A stretch of 25,880 nt of DNA from JANLYQ01 sp031365725 (GTDB lineage: Bacteria > Actinomycetota > Actinomycetes > JACCUZ01): the NCBI GenBank assembly GCA_031365725.1, contig JANLYQ010000055.1, forward strand, positions 1-25,880, read 5' to 3'. Below, piece after piece: positions 8,104-17,720 of the stretch. The notes below the pieces were generated by a model. That model made no database searches, was not told the DNA's origin, and saw only the letters and a program-made list of their open reading frames with translations. Made by a program: the position numbers and the translations under genes. Position 1 is the first letter of the stretch. Every line of letters begins with the position of its first letter.

Positions 8104-9885
8104 TCAGCCCGGGTAGGCCGGATCCTTGCCTGCGCCCAGCGACTGCCAGCCGCCTCCCTGGGTGAACTGGAAGAGCTTGCCGTCCGCGGTCCCGGCCACC
8201 AGCGGGTTGTCCGCCAGCGGCGGTGCCGCGCTGATCGTCACCGGGTCCTGCAGCGGCTCGATGTCGCGCACCGCATAGCCGTCGGTGTCGACGTACGACG
8301 GAGAGACCGGGCCCTTGTCCCTGCTGCCGAGGACAGCAAGCACGGACGCGTCGGCCCACGCCACGTCGCGCACCGAGGTCAGACCCGGCAGCGTCTCCTG
8401 GAACGAGGTGAGGGAGATCTCGGCGCCGCCGACGACCGCGGTGTCCGTGGTCTCCGTGCGCAGCACGGCCGCTGTGCGCAGTACCGACGCACGCCCGGTG
8501 CCGACGATCAGTGCCGCCCGGGTGCCGTCGCGGGCGACGGACAGGGCCCAGGGCTTGCGGTCGCCGGCCAGCCGCGGGACGGCAACCTGGCGCGGTGCAT
8601 CGGCCCCGTCGGCGAGGTACCAGACGACGCCGGTGGCCCGGTCGACGACCCACAGGTTGTCGCCGCGGTCCCAGGACGGGCGGGACAGGTCGACGCCGTT
8701 GATCCGCGGCTCGAGCGTGGCCTCGCGGGTCAGCGGCCCGACCAGGACCGTGCGACCGTCGGCCGAGACTGCCGCCAACCGGGCCGCGTCCAGCGACACG
8801 GCCGGGGTACGGAGAGCGAGGGTGCCGCTGCCTGCCTGCCCGAGGACCGGCTGGAAGCCGCCGCCGAGAAAGCGCCCGACCTTGCCGTCGGTGACCACAT
8901 AGGCGCTGGGGGGCGCAGGCAGCGCGTCGGGGTCGAAGCTGGGATAGGCGTCGCGATCCTGGTCGGCTGCCGAGCCGGCCACCACGAGGCTCTCGCCACC
9001 CGCGGTGATGCGCACCTTCAACACCTCGGGCAGCTGGCGCAACGTCCATACCAGCTGGGCTGACATCCGTTGACGGGCCGCGTCGTCCGCCTTCAACGCC
9101 GAGGTGTCGAGCCGCACCGTGGCCACCCCGTCCCGGGACAGCGGGACCGATCCGACATCAAGCCCGGTGCCTTCGGGGAACGCCGTGCTGACCGCGTCGC
9201 GCAAGTCGCTGGTCGGTCCGCGCAGCAGCCGCGACACCAGCTTGGTGCGCAGACCCGGCAGGTCGGGGACCAGCACGTCGTCGGGCACCAATGTGCTGCC
9301 GGTCGGAGCGAGGAAGTACAGCGCGAGCCGCCGGTAGGTCTCGGCGACGTCCACCGCTGAGAGCACCAGCCCGTCGTCGAGGGTCGAGATGCGCCATTCG
9401 CCGGCCACCTTGGTCAGGCCGAAGTGCAGCGACACCGTCGATCCCGGCGGGAGCCGTCGGAACCGGCCGTCGGCCTCGATCTGCCCGGTCTGCGAGCCGG
9501 TCACCGACACCGTGTCACCCGGCCCGGCCTCGATCGCCAGCGCCGAAGCCACCCGGTCGTACACCACGGTGCCGGCCTGCGGACGCCAGCTCTGGCGGGC
9601 GGCAGGACTGAGATAGTCCCGCGCCACCTCGTGGTCGTTGACGAAGTCGGCGCTGGACTGCAGGAAGCCGAGGACCACGTCGGCCGGACGGGCGCCGGGC
9701 ACCGGCGGCTGGCCGATGAACGACACCCCGTTGTCCGCGCGAGCCTGCCGCAGGTCGCCGCCCGCCCGCACCGGACCACTGGTGGGGATCGTCGCGCAGG
9801 CCGCCAGCAGCATGAGCAGCATCAGCGGCGCGACACCGCCGACCCCTCGCCTGTACGTCGCCCGGCGCGACGCCCGCTCAGACAT
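8104..9885 (-). CDS. lpqB: Lipoprotein LpqB
   Basis: A 593-residue lipoprotein that acts with the MtrAB two-component system at the outer face of the membrane. A basic N-terminus and the hydrophobic stretch APLMLLMLLAAC lead to a lipobox LAAC, with Cys30 as the lipidated residue. The N-terminal part (about 31-280) has the LpqB/GerMN-type fold region, including PADVVLGFLQSSADF and LVSRLLRGPTSDL. The C-terminal half looks like the LpqB beta-propeller (repeated RxxVSADGRTVLVGP, LWVVDRATGVVWYL-type blades). The ATG start at 9885 overlaps the mtrB stop by 8 bp, so the two are translationally coupled. Length and order match the family. Confidence 0.95.
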   Translation of the reverse strand: MSERASRRATYRRGVGGVAPLMLLMLLAACATIPTSGPVRAGGDLRQARADNGVSFIGQPPVPGARPADVVLGFLQSSADFVNDHEVARDYLSPAARQSWRPQAGTVVYDRVASALAIEAGPGDTVSVTGSQTGQIEADGRFRRLPPGSTVSLHFGLTKVAGEWRISTLDDGLVLSAVDVAETYRRLALYFLAPTGSTLVPDDVLVPDLPGLRTKLVSRLLRGPTSDLRDAVSTAFPEGTGLDVGSVPLSRDGVATVRLDTSALKADDAARQRMSAQLVWTLRQLPEVLKVRITAGGESLVVAGSAADQDRDAYPSFDPDALPAPPSAYVVTDGKVGRFLGGGFQPVLGQAGSGTLALRTPAVSLDAARLAAVSADGRTVLVGPLTREATLEPRINGVDLSRPSWDRGDNLWVVDRATGVVWYLADGADAPRQVAVPRLAGDRKPWALSVARDGTRAALIVGTGRASVLRTAAVLRTETTDTAVVGGAEISLTSFQETLPGLTSVRDVAWADASVLAVLGSRDKGPVSPSYVDTDGYAVRDIEPLQDPVTISAAPPLADNPLVAGTADGKLFQFTQGGGWQSLGAGKDPAYPG

Positions 9886-11485
9886 CGACCCCGCCGGGGG
9901 TCCGGATCCGGCGGTAGGGCTGGCCGGCCGTGACGGGGGCCCGGCGGCGGCGGGAGTCGCTCGGCTCCAGCGGGATCGGTGACCCGTCCAGCTCGGCCCC
10001 CAGCACTCGCGGCACCGTCAGGCGGAACTGACAGCCGTCCCCGGGCTCGCCCCAGGCCTGCAGCCACCCGCCGTGAAGGTGCGCGTCCTCCAACGCGATC
10101 GACAGTCCCAGGCCGGTGCCTCCAGTCGTGCGCGCCCGGGCCGGATCGGCCCGCCAGAACCTGTTGAACACCATGCTCACGTCGGTGGGCGCCAGACCGA
10201 CGCCGTGGTCGCGCACCGCGACCGCCACCGCCAAGTCGTCGGCCGCGACCCTGATCACGATCGGCTCGCCCTCACCGTGCTCGACGGCGTTGGCCACCAG
10301 GTTGCGCAGCACCCGCTGGATGCGGCGCTGGTCGACGTCGGCGATGCACGCGGTGTCCGGGGCCTCGAGCACCAGCACGCTGCCCCGCCGGTCGGCGAGG
10401 GTCTCCATGGCGTCGATCACGTGCCGGACGACGATGCGCAGGTCCGTCGGCTCGGTCTCCAGGACCGCCGCCCCGGCGTCGTACCTGCTGATCTCCAGCA
10501 GGTCGGCGAGCAACGCCTCGAACCGGTCGAGCTGGGCCTGCAGGATCTCGGCGCTGCGCTCGACCGCCGGATCCATGCCGGCCCGGGCGTCGTGCAGCAC
10601 GTCGGCGGCCATCCGGACCGTCGTCAACGGCGTGCGCAGCTCGTGCGACACGTCGGAGACGAACCGGCGCTGCACCCGCGACAGGTCCTCGAGCTGACGG
10701 ATCTGGCGCTGCAGGCTGGTGGCCATCCGGTTGAACGACGCGGCGAGACGGGCGAGGTCGTCCTCACCCCGCACCCGCATGCGTTCCTCGAGCCGACCGG
10801 CGGCGAGGCGTTCGGCGATGCGCGCCGCCATGCGCACCGGCGTCACCACCTGCCGCGTCACCAACCACGCGATGCCGCCGACCAGGATGACAAGACCGAA
10901 CGCCGCGAGCAGGAGAGCGTTGCGCACCAGCGCGAGGGTGGTGGCCTCCTTGTCCAGCGGGAAGAGGAAGTACAAGTCGTAGGACCCGATCTCGGGTACG
11001 ACGACCTGCGAGCCGATCACGAGGGCACTCACCTGCTGCCCGGACGGTCGGGTCAGCACGGTGTAGGTCCAGCGTTGCCCGGTGCCGGACTCGACCTTCG
11101 CGCTGAGACTGGCCGGCACGTCCCGCACGTCGACGCCGAACGAGCTGCGACCGAGCGGGGCACGCGGGTCGCTGATGCCCGACCCGCGCTGCAGCACGAC
11201 CTCACGGGTGCCGGCCGACCCGCCGCCGCGGGACAGCTGCCGGACCAGGTCCGGCACCAGGGTGTCGAAGACGTCGGGTGCGCTGCGGTCGGCGGAGTCC
11301 AACGCCTCCTGCGAGGTGCGAGCACCGTTGGCGGCCTCGTCGAGGGAGCTCGCCACCTTCGTGCGCAGCAACCCGTCACGGACCTGGCTGATGAGCACGT
11401 TCCCGAGCACGGCGATCGCGAGCAACGAGCACAGGGTCGTGGTGGTCACCACCCGCAGCTGCAGCGACCGGCGCCAGAGCGCCAC
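9878..11485 (-). CDS. mtrB: Sensor histidine kinase MtrB
   Basis: A 535-residue membrane kinase that phosphorylates MtrA. WRRSLQLRVV leads into TM1 (about 14-35). An extracytoplasmic sensor region follows, then TM2 (about 187-210) and the HAMP domain with the MARI/RGEDDLARLAASFN motif. The H-box VSHELRTPLTT has phospho-acceptor His281. N-box NLVANAVEHG, G1 DHGVGL and G2 GGTGLGLSIALEDAHLHGG complete the ATPase domain. The only standard start before the conserved region is the GTG at 11485, and it lacks a good Shine-Dalgarno sequence. The frame stays open for 30 codons back to the mtrA stop, reading as an Arg-rich extension like the N-terminus of mycobacterial MtrB, but with no ATG/GTG/TTG. Confidence 0.95.
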   Translation of the reverse strand: MALWRRSLQLRVVTTTTLCSLLAIAVLGNVLISQVRDGLLRTKVASSLDEAANGARTSQEALDSADRSAPDVFDTLVPDLVRQLSRGGGSAGTREVVLQRGSGISDPRAPLGRSSFGVDVRDVPASLSAKVESGTGQRWTYTVLTRPSGQQVSALVIGSQVVVPEIGSYDLYFLFPLDKEATTLALVRNALLLAAFGLVILVGGIAWLVTRQVVTPVRMAARIAERLAAGRLEERMRVRGEDDLARLAASFNRMATSLQRQIRQLEDLSRVQRRFVSDVSHELRTPLTTVRMAADVLHDARAGMDPAVERSAEILQAQLDRFEALLADLLEISRYDAGAAVLETEPTDLRIVVRHVIDAMETLADRRGSVLVLEAPDTACIADVDQRRIQRVLRNLVANAVEHGEGEPIVIRVAADDLAVAVAVRDHGVGLAPTDVSMVFNRFWRADPARARTTGGTGLGLSIALEDAHLHGGWLQAWGEPGDGCQFRLTVPRVLGAELDGSPIPLEPSDSRRRRAPVTAGQPYRRIRTPGGVDV

Positions 11486-11574
11486 CAGCCGGTTGCGCCG
11501 CCGGCGCAGGACGCGACGGACCCGACCGAGGAGCCGGGGTGGGCGCTCGACGGCCGCAGAGCTGCTGCCGCTGC

Positions 11575-12252
11575 TCAGACCTGGCCCGCCTTGTAGCCCA
11601 CGCCGCGCACCGTCACCACGACCTCGGGGTTCTCCGGGTCGCGCTCGACCTTGGAGCGCAGGCGCTGCACGTGCACGTTGACCAGTCGGGTGTCAGCAGC
11701 GTGCCGGTAGCCCCACACCTGCTCGAGCAGCACCTCGCGGGTGAACACCTGCCACGGTTTGCGGGCCAGCGCGACGAGCAGGTCGAACTCCAACGGCGTC
11801 AAGGCGATCGGGACCTCACCGCGCTTGACCGAGTGCCCCGCCACATCGATCATCAGGTCGCCGATCTCCAGCAGCTCCTGCGGCGACTCCTCGGTGCGCC
11901 GCAGCCGAGCCCGGATCCGCGCCACCAGCTCCTTGGGCTTGAACGGCTTGAGCACGTAGTCGTCAGCGCCGGACTCGAGCCCCACAACGATGTCGACCGT
12001 GTCGGTCTTGGCGGTGAGCATGACGATCGGCACACCGGACTCCGCCCGGATCGCCCGGCAGACATCGATGCCGTCGGTGCCGGGCAGCATCAGGTCGAGC
12101 AGCACCAGGTCCGGCTTGTGCTCGCGGAACATCGCGAGTGCCTGACCCCCGTCGGCGCACAGCGTGGGTTCGTACCCCTCACCACGCAGCACGATGCCGA
12201 GCATCTCGGCCAGGGCGGTGTCGTCGTCGACGATGAGGACGCGGCCTCTCAT
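11575..12252 (-). CDS. mtrA: DNA-binding response regulator MtrA
   Basis: A 225-residue OmpR/PhoB-type regulator, essential in mycobacteria and controlling cell-wall, division and replication genes. The receiver domain shows VLIVDDD, phospho-acceptor Asp53 in LLDLMLPG, VPIVMLTAKTD and the FKPKELVARIRARLRR linker. The winged helix shows LTPLEFDLLVALARKPWQVF, LLEQVWGYRHAADTRLVNVH and VTVRGVGYKAG. It is close to the mycobacterial protein along its length. I chose ATG 12252 because GAGG sits five bases upstream and the protein begins at RGRVLIVDD; an in-frame ATG at 12267 would add five residues. It is divergent from the plus-strand membrane protein operon. Confidence 0.97.
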   Translation of the reverse strand: MRGRVLIVDDDTALAEMLGIVLRGEGYEPTLCADGGQALAMFREHKPDLVLLDLMLPGTDGIDVCRAIRAESGVPIVMLTAKTDTVDIVVGLESGADDYVLKPFKPKELVARIRARLRRTEESPQELLEIGDLMIDVAGHSVKRGEVPIALTPLEFDLLVALARKPWQVFTREVLLEQVWGYRHAADTRLVNVHVQRLRSKVERDPENPEVVVTVRGVGYKAGQV

Positions 12253-12284
12253 CGCCACCTCGCCCATGTACTGCGTCTGCGGGT

Positions 12285-12301
12285 GTCATGCATGAGGTCA
12301 T
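12285..12301. promoter_or_regulatory. GTCAT direct repeat and palindrome upstream of mtrA
   Basis: The 125-bp divergent region between mtrA and the plus-strand operon holds two GTCAT copies 12 bp apart (12285-12289 and 12297-12301) and the 10-bp palindrome TCATGCATGA (12286-12295). MtrA sites in other Actinobacteria are described as GTCAC-like direct repeats, so autoregulation is possible. The match is imperfect. Confidence 0.25.
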
Positions 12302-12377
12302 CGTGGCACCCGGCGGGGCGCGGTGCGTGGCGCGCCGTCGATCCGGGCCGTACGCCGGGTCCCTGCTGCGTGGCACG

Positions 12378-13547
12378 ATGCCTCCCGTGAGCGACGACCG
12401 CGGGGGCTGGGGCCACCCTGAGCAGCAACAGCCACCGACGGTCCCGCCCGGCTGGTCGCCGCAACAACCTCCGGCGTGGCAGCAGCCCCCGAGCTGGCAG
12501 ACGCCGCCGGGTCAGCAACCCGGGTGGCAGCAGCAGCCGGGCTGGCAGCAAGCGCCCGGGTGGGCACCCGGTCCCTATGCGCCGCAGGCGCCACGACCAG
12601 GTGTCATCCCGCTGCGCCCGCTGGGCGTCGGGGAGATCCTCGACGGCGCGATCTCGACCGTGCGGGCGCACCCGCGCACCATGCTCGGCCTCTCGGCGAT
12701 CGTGGCCGCACTGACCCAGCTTGTCAGCGTCCCCCTGACCTGGCTGCTGCTGCACGGCACCGCCGACAGGGCGTTCAGCCTCGACCCGCAGTCGACCCCG
12801 GGCAGCTCCAACGCCGGGCCGGACTTCGCCTTCAGCCCCGCGTCCATCATCTCCACCGGGCTCGGCGGCGTGGTCACCTGGATCGCGACGATCGCACTGA
12901 CCGGGCTGCTCACCGTCGTGGTGAGCCGCGCTGTGCTCGGTCAGCCGATCACCGGCAAGGCAGCCTGGGCGCTGACCCGACCGCGCGTGGCGGCACTGAT
13001 GGGCGTGACGCTGCTCATCCTGCTGTTCGGCATCCTCATCGTCGCCACCGTTTCGATCCCGGTGGTCGTCCTCGTGCTGGCGAACGCGCCGGTGGTGGCC
13101 ATCGTCTTGACCGCTGTTCTGATGGTGCCCCTCGGAGTGGTCGCCCTGGTCAACCTCAGCGTCAACTTCGCTCTGGCACCAACAGCGATCGTCCTGGAGC
13201 GCGCCAACGTGCGGGGCTCACTGCGCCGGTCCCGAGCACTGGTCAAGGGGGCCTGGTGGCGGACCTTCGGCCTGCTGCTGCTCATCAACCTGCTGGCCAC
13301 GATGCTCTCCGCCGTCCTGCAGACGCCCTTCAACATTGCGTCCCTCGGCAGTGCCTTCGTGACCGGCGGCGGCCACACCCTCAACGTGGTGGGCATCGTG
13401 CCGCTGCTCGTGTCGGCCCTCGGCACGATCCTGGTCTCGACCTTGACCTGGCCCTTCACTGCCGCAGCGACGGCCTTGGTCTACGTCGACCGACGCATGC
13501 GCAGCGAGGGCCTGGACCTCGAGCTGGCCCGGTCAGCCGCCCGGTGA
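12378..13547 (+). CDS. Multipass membrane protein with P/Q/W-rich N-terminus (GPDPase membrane-domain-like)
   Basis: About 389 residues. Residues 1-70 are a cytoplasmic low-complexity segment with repeated PGW/WQQ units (QPGWQQQPGWQQAPGWAPG). The rest resembles the membrane domain annotated as 'glycerophosphoryl diester phosphodiesterase membrane domain' in Actinobacteria: PLRPLGVGEILDGAISTVR, then about six membrane segments, with the loop NVRGSLRRSRALVKGAWWRTFG in the middle. No catalytic phosphodiesterase domain is present, so enzyme activity should not be assumed. The start is the ATG at 12378 or the GTG at 12387; neither has a clear Shine-Dalgarno sequence. It is the first gene of the MoxR operon, and the stop overlaps the next start (GTGA). 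Confidence 0.8.
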   Translation: MPPVSDDRGGWGHPEQQQPPTVPPGWSPQQPPAWQQPPSWQTPPGQQPGWQQQPGWQQAPGWAPGPYAPQAPRPGVIPLRPLGVGEILDGAISTVRAHPRTMLGLSAIVAALTQLVSVPLTWLLLHGTADRAFSLDPQSTPGSSNAGPDFAFSPASIISTGLGGVVTWIATIALTGLLTVVVSRAVLGQPITGKAAWALTRPRVAALMGVTLLILLFGILIVATVSIPVVVLVLANAPVVAIVLTAVLMVPLGVVALVNLSVNFALAPTAIVLERANVRGSLRRSRALVKGAWWRTFGLLLLINLLATMLSAVLQTPFNIASLGSAFVTGGGHTLNVVGIVPLLVSALGTILVSTLTWPFTAAATALVYVDRRMRSEGLDLELARSAAR

Positions 13548-14236
13548 CCTTGCTGCTCGTGGGTCTGCCGTTGGGAGTGGGTCTGCCGTTGGCGGTGGTC
13601 GCCCCGGTGGCGCCCGGCCGGGACGAAGCAGCCCGGCTGGCCCGCGAGGAGCTGGCCAAGGTGATCTACCGGCAGGCCCAGCCGAGCCTCGCCGAACGGG
13701 CCCTGCGCTGGGCCCTGACCCACCTGCTCGATCTGCTGAACACCGCGTCCGGCGTCTCCCCCGGTGGCTACCTCGGGCTGGTGGTCACCGCCCTGCTGGT
13801 GGTCGTTGTCGTGGTCGCGCTCCGCCTGCAGGTCGGCCCGCTGGCACGCCGCACGAGGGCCGACCGGCCGTTGTTCTCTGCGCGGGCGCTGACCGCCGCC
13901 GAGCACCGTGCTGCCGCCGACCGGCATGCCGCCACCGGCGCCTGGGCCGAGGCGCTGCGTGAGCGCCTGCGGGCCGTGGTGCGCTCGCTGGAGGAACGCG
14001 CGATCCTCGACGAGCGCCCCGGCCGGACCGCCGACGAGGCTGCCACCGACGCCGGCCGTCTGCTGCCCGACTGCGCAGCAGACCTGCGGCAGGTCGCCGC
14101 ACTCTTCGACGACGTCTGGTACGGCGGTCGCGCCGCAACACCTGCCGCCGACGCAGCGGCCCGCGCCCTGGATCTGCGGGTGGGCGCCGCGCGGGTGAGC
14201 GCCGCGCGCCCCGTCGTACCTGCGGGAAACCGATGA
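13544..14236 (+). CDS. DUF4129 membrane protein
   Basis: A 230-residue protein. A hydrophobic N-terminus (1-24, signal peptide or anchor) is followed by an extracytoplasmic helix region (LAREELAKVIYRQAQPSLAERALRW), a strong membrane segment at about 75-97, and a cytoplasmic DUF4129 domain (about 120-200) with LRAVVRSLEERAILDERPGR and LFDDVWYGGRAAT. DUF4129 proteins occur with MoxR/DUF58 or transglutaminase genes, and their biochemical role is unknown. The GTG start overlaps the upstream stop by 4 bp, and the stop overlaps the next ATG by 4 bp. The N-terminus contains an 18-bp tandem DNA repeat. Confidence 0.88.
   Translation: MTLLLVGLPLGVGLPLAVVAPVAPGRDEAARLAREELAKVIYRQAQPSLAERALRWALTHLLDLLNTASGVSPGGYLGLVVTALLVVVVVVALRLQVGPLARRTRADRPLFSARALTAAEHRAAADRHAATGAWAEALRERLRAVVRSLEERAILDERPGRTADEAATDAGRLLPDCAADLRQVAALFDDVWYGGRAATPAADAAARALDLRVGAARVSAARPVVPAGNR
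13559..13592 (+). repeat. 18-bp tandem repeat inside the DUF4129 signal segment
   Basis: The 16-mer GTGGGTCTGCCGTTGG occurs at 13559-13574 and again at 13577-13592, an 18-bp period. It encodes VGLPLG then VGLPLA. Being a multiple of three, gain or loss of a unit would change the hydrophobic segment length by six residues without breaking the frame. Confidence 0.8.
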
Positions 14237-15416
14237 GCACCGCAACGACTGCGCCGGCAGAAGCGCCGACGACCTCAAGCCTCGCCACCCCGGCGGCCCA
14301 GCGCTGGCGCTCGGTCAAGACGCCGATCGCGGTCGCGCTCCTCGTGCTACTGGCCGGGACCGTGCTGGTGCTCAGTCGCGGCCCGGCGCCGGCGTCGCGC
14401 CTCGACCCGCGGTCGCCGGCGCCCAGCGGCGGCCGCGCCGTGGCCGAGCTCCTTCGACGCGCCGGCGTGCAGGTCGATCTGGTCACCACCACTGCTGCAC
14501 TCGTGGCCACCGCCCGCCCTGGCGACACGGTGCTGGTCACCGACCCGGGGTTGCTCGGCCCGGCCCAGGTGCGCGACACCGTGGCGCTCGGCACCGACCT
14601 CGTCGTGCTCGCCAGCACCGACCCGGCCGGCTACCTCCCTGGCTTCGTTGCCGAGCCGCAGCAGGCAGACGTCCGGGCACCCGCGTGCAGCCTGGCCCCA
14701 GCTGCCCGATCCGGGCGGTCCGACGCCGGTGTCATCGGCTACCGCCCGGACCCGACCGGAGCCGCGGTCCTGCCCCTGGACACCCAGCTGTGCTACCCCG
14801 CCGACGGAGTCGCCTCCTTGGTGCAGGCCACGACCGGCGGCCGAGCAGTGACGTTAGTGGGCTCGGCGGCGATCCTGACCAACGACCGCCTCGACGACCA
14901 GGGCGACGCCGCTCTGGCGCTCGGGCTGCTCGGCGCCCGGCCGCGACTGGTCTGGTACCTGCCCACCGCAGGCGACGGGCCCGTGACTGCTCGTCGCACG
15001 TTCTACGACCTCGTCCCCGACGGCGTGTGGTGGGGCCTGGGCGAAGGACTCGTGGCGTTGCTGTTGCTCGTGCTGTGGCGGGCCCGGCGGCTCGGTCCGC
15101 TGGTGGTCGAGCCGCTGCCCGTCGTGGTGCGCGCCGCCGAGGCCGTCGAAGGGCGGGCCCGGCTCTACCGCCGGACCGGGGCCCGCGGTCCGGCCGCGGA
15201 CGCCCTGCGCACCGGCGTACGCCGGCGGCTCGGGACGGCGCTCGGACTGACCCTCGGTGCGGCACCCCCCACGGTGCTCGCCGCGGTCGGCGCCCGCAGC
15301 CGACTGGACCCGGGTCGGGTGCGTGACCTCCTGTACGGTGCCGCACCGGTCGACGATGCGGCGCTCGTGCGCCTCGCCGATGCCCTCGACGCTCTCGAGA
15401 AAGAGGTACGCCGGTC

Positions 15417-15420
<4 letters not shown>
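14233..15420 (+). CDS. DUF4350 membrane protein
   Basis: A 395-residue protein. An N-terminal membrane anchor lies at about 32-48 (IAVALLVLLAGTVLVL). An extracytoplasmic domain of the DUF4350 type follows: SPAPSGGRAVAELLRRAGVQVDLVTT, then PGDTVLVTDPGLL and later RAVTLVGSAAILTNDRLDDQ. A second membrane segment (about 269-285, GLGEGLVALLLLVLWRARR) leads to a cytoplasmic tail with RARLYRRTGARGPAADALR. DUF4350 domains have a Rossmann-like look and no known enzyme activity. It is translationally coupled on both sides by 4-bp ATGA overlaps, which argues that DUF4129, DUF4350 and MoxR proteins act together at the membrane. Confidence 0.88.
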
Positions 15421-16394
<974 letters not shown>

Positions 16395-16423
16395 GCTCAC
16401 GGGTCCGGGGCTAGGGACAGCGG

Positions 16424-17719
16424 ATGGTCGTCACCGGACGGGCCGTGCTTCTTGCCTTGCTGGCCGCCGTCGTCGTCGGGGTCGCGATCCCGACCGGTGC
16501 CGGTCTGCTGATCGTCGCTGCTGCCCTGCTCGCCGTCCTGTTGCTCGACGTCGTCCTCGCCGGCCCCGTGCGACGACTCTCCCTCCATCGCGACGGTGAC
16601 ACCGCAGTGCGGCTCGGCGAGCCTGCCGTCGTACGCCTCACCGTCGTCAACCCGTCCGGTCGGCGGGTGCGAGGGGAGCTGCGGGATGCCTGGACACCCA
16701 GCGCCGGCGCTGCCCACCAGCGGCACCCGCTGGACCTGCCGGCTGGTGACCGGCTGCGGACGAGCACCGCGCTGCGTCCCACCCGGCGCGGCGACCGGCA
16801 CCCGGCCCGGGTGACCGTCCGCTCGCTGGGACCCCTCGGGTTGGCCGGGCGGCAAGGCTCGCACGAGGTGCCCTGGCGGATCCGGGTACTGCCGCCGTTC
16901 GCCTCCCGAAAGCACCTGCCCTCTCGGCTGGCCCGGCTGCGCGAGCTGGACGGACGCACCGCACTGCGCCTCGGCGGGCAGGGCACCGAGTTCGACTCGC
17001 TGCGGGAGTACGTCGTGGGCGACGACGTGCGGTCGATCGACTGGCGCGCCACGGCGCGCGCCGCCGACGTCATGGTGCGCACCTGGCGACCGGAACGCGA
17101 CCGACAGGTGCTGCTCGTGCTCGACTGCGGCCGCACCGCCGCCGCCCGGGTCGGTGACGCACCCCGTCTCGACGCGGCGATGGATGCCGCGCTGCTCCTG
17201 GCCGCTCTCGCGTCCCGAGCCGGTGACCGGGTCGACCTGATCGCCTACGACCGCGCCGTCCTGGCCCGGGTCGAGGGCCGCACCGGCAGCGACCTGCTGC
17301 CCGCTCTCGTCGACGCGATGGCTCCGCTCGACGCTGCCTTGGTCGAGCCGGACTTCGGCGGCATGGTCCGCACCGTGCTCGCCCGCGGGCGCCGCCGCGG
17401 TCTGGTGGTGCTGCTCACCTCGCTGGACGCCACACCCGTGCAGGAGGGTCTGCTACCGGCCCTCGGTCCGCTGGTCCGCCGACACCGCGTGGTCCTCGCG
17501 TCGGTCGGCGACCCGCGCACCGCCGCGATGACGGCGTCCCGCGGCGATGCGGCTGCGGTCTACGACGCCGCCTCGGGCGAGCACACGACCGCTGAGCGGC
17601 GCCGGGTCACGGATCTGCTCGTACGCCGCGGGGTCGAGGTCGTCGACAGCCCGCCGGAGAGCCTGGCGCCGGACCTGGCCGACCGCTACCTGGCGCTGAA
17701 AGCGGCCGGTCGGCTCTGA
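16424..17719 (+). CDS. DUF58 protein (vWA-like partner of MoxR)
   Basis: A 431-residue protein. Two adjacent N-terminal membrane segments (about 5-45) are followed by an immunoglobulin-like region (RLGEPAVVRLTVVNPSGRRV). The diagnostic DUF58 motif is GTEFDSLREYVVGDDVRSID followed by WRATARA. The C-terminal vWA-like domain starts at VLLVLDCGRTAAARVG and has LVVLLTSLDA. DUF58 proteins almost always pair with MoxR ATPases and are thought to be adaptors or substrates. The start is the ATG at 16424, with AGGGACAG upstream. The stop is one base from the stop of the convergent bphP gene, leaving no room for a terminator between them. Confidence 0.92.
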   Translation: MVVTGRAVLLALLAAVVVGVAIPTGAGLLIVAAALLAVLLLDVVLAGPVRRLSLHRDGDTAVRLGEPAVVRLTVVNPSGRRVRGELRDAWTPSAGAAHQRHPLDLPAGDRLRTSTALRPTRRGDRHPARVTVRSLGPLGLAGRQGSHEVPWRIRVLPPFASRKHLPSRLARLRELDGRTALRLGGQGTEFDSLREYVVGDDVRSIDWRATARAADVMVRTWRPERDRQVLLVLDCGRTAAARVGDAPRLDAAMDAALLLAALASRAGDRVDLIAYDRAVLARVEGRTGSDLLPALVDAMAPLDAALVEPDFGGMVRTVLARGRRRGLVVLLTSLDATPVQEGLLPALGPLVRRHRVVLASVGDPRTAAMTASRGDAAAVYDAASGEHTTAERRRVTDLLVRRGVEVVDSPPESLAPDLADRYLALKAAGRL

Positions 17720-17720
17720 G

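Noticed and set aside
7591..11596. Long plus-strand frames opposite comF, lpqB and mtrB (7591-9063 and 10073-11596)
   Set aside because: Both are rich in Arg, Gly, His and Pro with no domain. They mirror well-identified minus-strand genes.
12476..13543. Upstream part of the frame that carries the DUF4129 protein
   Set aside because: It is an out-of-frame shadow of the preceding membrane protein. The real gene begins at the GTG at 13544, which overlaps that protein's stop.
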